DNA from: Lunularia cruciata
Lineage: Eukaryota; Streptophyta; Marchantiopsida; Lunulariales; Lunulariaceae
DNA length: 64,000 nt
Assembly: GCA_948567375.1 (NCBI GenBank)
Contig: OX419756.1
Span: forward strand, 52,776,333-52,840,332
Direction of reading: 5' to 3'
Part shown: positions 59,820 through 64,000 of the stretch, piece after piece
Layout of the letters: each line of letters starts with the position of its first letter
Numbering within the stretch: the first letter of the stretch is position 1
Program-made: the position numbers and the translations under genes
The notes under the pieces: model-generated
The model's database searches: none
Told to the model about the DNA's origin: nothing
What the model saw: the letters and a program-made list of their open reading frames with translations, nothing else

Positions 59820-61660
59820 TGAGCGATGATTGGACTTACCAAGGCCCACTCCTCGAAGGGTGAGAGCAGATATAGTCACATTCATGGACGGCTGGCACAC
59901 CTTGCTTGAAGTAGTGGTCGGAAACCCACTACTACTAGAGTGCTTGGCTTGAATAAGTGTGCAAGCAAGAGCTTGCAACAATCATTGCCATTAGGGGAAA
60001 GGAGGACCATTATGCACCACAACTCACCTTTGATACCTTTGTCCCTTTGGTGATAGAGATTTTTGGCAATCTCCATCATTACTTTGATGGTCTCCTTCAT
60101 GATGCAACATGAGGTTCTCTACACAGGAGAAGAGCACTAGCTATCTTGCAAGTGTGCTTGCCACCCATCTAGGAGGATGGATATCTCTAAAGCTACATTA
60201 CATGTGAGAATTGAGATCTATAACCATAACATCTACTTCACCTAGTGGACCATTTACAAGTCTTCCCTAACTTGTGTCATCTACAATGCATACCAAGCTC
60301 ACTCCAAGTGAAGTATTTATTCTCTTTTAACTTTGCAAACACTACATCTTTGTGTGGTATCATGGGTAACTATATTTTGTTCTTCAAAAGAATAATGAGT
60401 CATATGAACCCTTGTTGCATCTAAGGTAGTATCACATTCAAAAGTGAGTATTGAAGATGCAGATATATAAAATTCTCATCATGGTAGAGAAAATAGCTGG
60501 TGCAAGTTAAAAATATACTAATGTAAAGTTGATTTACGATTCAAGAGTATACATCCTTCCCATAGCAAGAGTAAAGGTAAGCCTTAATAGTATAATAAAT
60601 GGATAAGTCAACCAAAGGAGAATATAGAGTTTGCTAAAAATATTTATCCATCAAGGAACGGTGCAAATCTTTGGTCCAATTTGGAAGACAATGAGACAGA
60701 GGACGAAAGATCACCTTGTGCCTAAGAGGACAAACCATCTCTTGTCTCCTACTATAATACATGGAGATCCTTCTTCCACCTCAATCACATATGGACTAAC
60801 CTATAAGCAACCACAAAATGAAAGAAAGTAAAAGTGCAAACAGTATACAACAACTGAAAAAAATTACAGGTGGAATTTCTTCCATAGATAGTAGACCACT
60901 CCACTTAGAACCAATAGAGATGTTTATGTACATGCTAAGTTCCTTATTATACACTCCAAAGTACTTGGTACAATAATATTAATATTACCAAAGACACCCA
61001 TAATCTTCCTCTTAATGACTCTCAAATATAATAGAAAAGTTTGGAGAAGTGAGAACCATACCAAGTCCAAGTATGTAGGTTGGTCAATATACCAAAAACT
61101 ACCTACTGATCCCTTAGTAAAGGAAGGTAATTGAAATAAAGGATATCTACAGCAAGAGTGGCATCTAAAAAGCATATAACAAAATCCTTGGACCCTATGA
61201 GCACTCCAACAATGCATAAACTATATATTAATATTATATATCTCTTTAGGAAGTTGGAGGTAAGGAGAAATATTGAAAAAAGATCACACCTTACATATTG
61301 TTAAGTGATCAAAGATTCACCAATCTGATTTACAAAGCCTATAGTATGTATTACCTACCCAGGAGTGGAAGACACAACTTGGCATAGCCAAATTATGCAA
61401 AATATTTTAAAAAATAGATCATGGAAAATAGAGGCTTCCCAAAGTCCAAAGGGATCTCTTTGTCTTTGTAGTGTTTTGATAGTTGACTGAAGAACAATCT
61501 CTCACTTGGGAGAAGTTGCATTGGTAATAACGAGAAGAGACAAGATTATAAAAAGACCCTACAAAATGAATAAAACTTGCAAAGGATCCACTCAATTCCT
61601 TAGGCTCTCTAGGATTCTTGGACATGAGATGTTTTGAAAAACATTCTAAACGTCAATCAG
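59820..61660 (-). mobile_element. LINE relic B
   Basis: This is the minus-strand relative of LINE A without the LTR insertion. CCACCCATCTAGGAGGATGG (about 60155) matches LINE A near 34632, and both then run in parallel with moderate divergence through the E-C-D...H-M-T-H...T-H-D region (60.46-60.33 kb) to the RT part (61625-61419, with S-G-S-F-A-S-F-I-H-F-V-G-S-F-Y and Y-Y-Q). The edges at 59.82 and 61.66 kb are approximate. It is interrupted by many stops. Confidence 0.68.
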
Positions 61661-62031
61661 AATTAACAACAAATTACGAAATTGCGATCAAGCCATTCCT
61701 AAGAAGACAAAGGCAGACTTGCTGCATTGGACCCACATAGAGAATGATAACTTTCTGGACCGGTACTATCCTACGGACTCGTCACTCTACCTGCGACTCT
61801 TGTCTTTTCAATAAAACAGAGATGTTTCATCATGGCTTTGCAAAAAGCAAGGATGGTTCGGATAAACTTTCTCCGTGTGCATCGATTTACCGATGAGCAG
61901 TTGCAGAGCACATGCTTGTCCTTAAAGGCCGTGCGCATTCGGTAGCAGATTATTGTGTTAAAAAGCGACGAACACTCTTAAGATGTTTCGGCCGGATTCT
62001 TAAATTACAAATGAAACCACACCACCTGCTG

Positions 62032-62475
62032 TCACGAGGCGAGTAATCGCGAGTGTCGATTCTCTCGGTGTAAGCAATAAATACTGGAGCCAAATTCGGC
62101 GAAAGTCAGCTTACAAGATGGATTACGTATGTGCACCTGGAGTTTCTTTCCTGTACATTTGAAAAAGTAGGAGGCGACCGCGTAGGATAACAAGAAGGAT
62201 AGAAGACCCATCAAGCCGTACAAGGAAAAGACATAGGGTAAAATGGAGTTAAACCCCAATACAGTATTTGAAAAATTATCTGCACATTTGACAGACAGGC
62301 CATGCGCCTCTCTGCGGAAGTGGACGAACTTGATGTCAGAGGAACGAACGCAATGCTGGACGCTACTTTTCGTAATCACACTACTAGTGTAGTGTGAGTA
62401 AAGTGCTTGGAATTTCGGGGACCCAGTTTTGCTCTTCGTTTGCTCTTCGTTCTCGATTAGGTAAATCCTCCCCAA
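62032..62475 (-). CDS. Open frame with membrane segments, possible exon
   Basis: 147 codons are open on the minus strand, but the frame has no early ATG, so it may be an internal exon or a gene remnant. A long hydrophobic region (S-I-L-P-Y-V-F-S-L-Y-G-L-M-G-L-L-S-F-L, then Y-A-V-A-S-Y-F-F) would span a membrane once or twice. A Lys/Arg-rich stretch (C-T-G-K-K-L-Q-V-H-I-R-N) follows. The family is unknown. A decayed relative lies at 34110-34300. Base composition is less AT-rich than the flanks. Confidence 0.35.
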   Translation of the reverse strand: MGRIYLIENEEQTKSKTGSPKFQALYSHYTSSVITKSSVQHCVRSSDIKFVHFRREAHGLSVKCADNFSNTVLGFNSILPYVFSLYGLMGLLSFLLSYAVASYFFKCTGKKLQVHIRNPSCKLTFAEFGSSIYCLHRENRHSRLLAS

Positions 62476-62659
62476 ATTGTAGCAGTTTCACGCACGATTA
62501 CCAGTCTACCTGCATATTATTTTGGGTGCTACTTCTCTAAGCTATTTGTGCTTGGATGGCAAGCCGAGGACGAGCAAACACAAAGTATATCTTAAGGGAT
62601 GCTCAATTGCTCATAAGAGGTGGATAATGAGAAGTGAATGAGAGTCGTTGGCTTCGTCC

Positions 62660-62956
62660 ATGCACACAGTAAATAACAACAAGGCCAAAAAGCCAAATAA
62701 TATACCCAAAGGAAAGGTAAGAAGAATAAGGAATACAAGGGTATCAAAAGGTGCAAAATCGTGCACGAGACCTCAAGAAAAAACTTTGAAAGCCGAAGGT
62801 AAAAATATGGTCCGTGCCAAACTAAGGGAAGAAACAAAGTACTTGTATACATTATTTGATATAGATGTTCCACAAGAAGAAATAAAGTATATAGCTAAAC
62901 TGGATGATATAGATCTTCCAAAGGTATATCTGACAAATGGGGAGGAAAAGTCATAG
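62660..62956 (+). CDS. Small basic protein, unknown
   Basis: 98 residues from the ATG at 62660; the frame is open a little upstream. The first two-thirds is Lys/Arg/Asn-rich (K-A-K-K-P-N-N-I-P-K-G-K-V-R-R). The end is acidic and carries a doubled motif: F-D-I-D-V-P-Q-E-E and L-D-D-I-D-L-P-K-V. No family is recognised. It could be chance in A-rich DNA, or an exon. Confidence 0.28.
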   Translation: MHTVNNNKAKKPNNIPKGKVRRIRNTRVSKGAKSCTRPQEKTLKAEGKNMVRAKLREETKYLYTLFDIDVPQEEIKYIAKLDDIDLPKVYLTNGEEKS

Positions 62957-63471
62957 ATGTGATTCTTATTGTCATAGAATTCCTTTTGCCGTTGCCCGTA
63001 TATGAAGACCCAATGTTTGTGAGATGTATGTTTGTGACAAAGACCCTATGTCAAAAATAAGAGATGAGCATGGGTGGCAAGACAGCAGGAGGTCCTCTCT
63101 TCTACATTGAATCGATGATGGCAAATGCATAAAAATCGCAATAGCCAAAGATGTCAAAATATAGCTACAGTGTGTAATGGTACTCCTTCCTCTTATGGTA
63201 TTAATTTTGCAATTGTGTCTTGAATGCAGACTCGTGACAATGACTCTACTCGGAAGCAGGTTTCCAATCACCACATCAAACAGGGAATCTCGGTCATTTG
63301 TCCATGAATGAAACTATATTTGTTTTCATCCGTCAAGGGGTAATCTACACATATTCTACTACTTGAGACGGAGAAGATCGAAAGATTCTATATCACTTCG
63401 TTGTATTTTGAATAATATCATAAACTCTAGTAGGTTCTTCGCCTATGGTTTATCTTAAAGAAATGTGTATA

Positions 63472-63630
63472 TCATATATATATAGATCCAAAAGAGCACT
63501 GGTCAGATAATCGCAGCAGTGTTAGTAGTGCTGGATGTGATAACTCTAAATGCAAGCGGAGTGCAGCAGTGAATTTTAATCCCCAATCAAAATCAAAAGG
63601 GGAGTATGGAGTGAAGCTCAAATCAAAGGG
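63472..63630 (-). mobile_element. LINE fragment D (C-terminal part)
   Basis: The minus strand encodes D-W-G-L-K-F-T-A-A-L-R-L-H-L-E-L-S-H-P-A-L-L-T-L-L, close to the L-R-L-R-L-E-L-L-H-P-T-L-L stretch of fragment C and the matching part of LINE A. Only this short piece is recognisable. Confidence 0.4.
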
Positions 63631-64000
63631 GTGATTCGTTGCGACGTACTGTTTCGTAATCCGATTCTTCAAACCACCAAAAGTCCCGAGTAACTTGTAA
63701 CATATGGAGTAGTACAATAACTTGCAAATCTTGTAGCTTGCCTGCGCTCTTGCCCAATTACATGAGATCTGGACCAACGAGAACTTGAGGAAGTTTGATA
63801 GGGTGAAAACGCTAGACGAGCCAAAACCTGGACTGGAATGTAACAACAGCGGAATAGCTTGGCATTTGACACCAGAGATTTGGAAAGAAAGGCCGGATAG
63901 ACCACCTCTAAAGGACGCCCGGTATTTTTTCTTCTAAAGTTTTTGAATCATGAGACTGGTGAAAAGATCATGAAGCTGAATCACATAATATGTTTGTACC
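63631..64000. other. Right edge, no gene assigned
   Basis: Minus-strand frames of 78 and 124 codons run through this edge. Beyond the LINE-like piece, no domain is seen. Confidence 0.35.

Noticed and set aside
62592-62873. Hydrophobic minus-strand 93-codon frame
   Set aside because: It is antisense to the Lys-rich plus-strand frame; A-rich DNA read backwards gives F/L/Y-rich peptides.

Overview
The window looks like nuclear DNA of a land plant: AT-rich, gene-poor and full of decayed transposons, with GT-AG introns in its two firm genes. A non-seed plant (moss-like) is my best guess, from the gene content and the transposon mix. That is inference; no organelle or marker gene settles it.

Host genes. 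Two genes form an island at 25.8-33.7 kb, lying tail to tail. The plus-strand gene (25778-30633, 13 exons) encodes a two-domain M16 metallopeptidase of bacterial/cyanobacterial type with an N-terminal extension of about 190 residues. Its exon 7 does not thread in one frame. The minus-strand gene (31693-33739, 5 exons) encodes an intact 185-residue TRAPP subunit BET3/TRAPPC3. A third likely gene at 3001-3627 encodes an unrecognised four-helix membrane protein, with a minisatellite of five ACGTGG (ABRE-like) cores just upstream. A few other open frames are listed with low confidence.

Transposons, left to right. A full-length but broken Ty1-copia element lies at 6374-14153. A broken Ty3-gypsy element lies at 17197-23626. 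A non-LTR (LINE) relic at 34.56-42.4 kb is split by a 5.1 kb gypsy-type element (35821-40902). A PIF/Harbinger transposase relic lies at 46.4-47.7 kb, and a related element head in inverted orientation at 54.5-52.8 kb. A foldback MITE sits at 45379-45709. The 3' end of a second copia copy lies at 54.7-55.2 kb. Three more LINE fragments lie at 59.5-63.8 kb. At least five solo LTRs are nested in these elements: four of one family with perfect 5-bp target duplications (ATCCA, GATGT, CTATT, GCAAC), and one of the second gypsy family with CTAGC.

The rest is AT-rich spacer, local tandem repeats and decayed coding sequence. I found no CRISPR array, operon, rRNA or convincing tRNA, and nothing I would call a new multi-gene system. 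The best leads are the M16 gene (possible lumen targeting, frame problem), the orphan membrane protein with its ABRE-like minisatellite, and the layered insertions, whose order can be read from target duplications.
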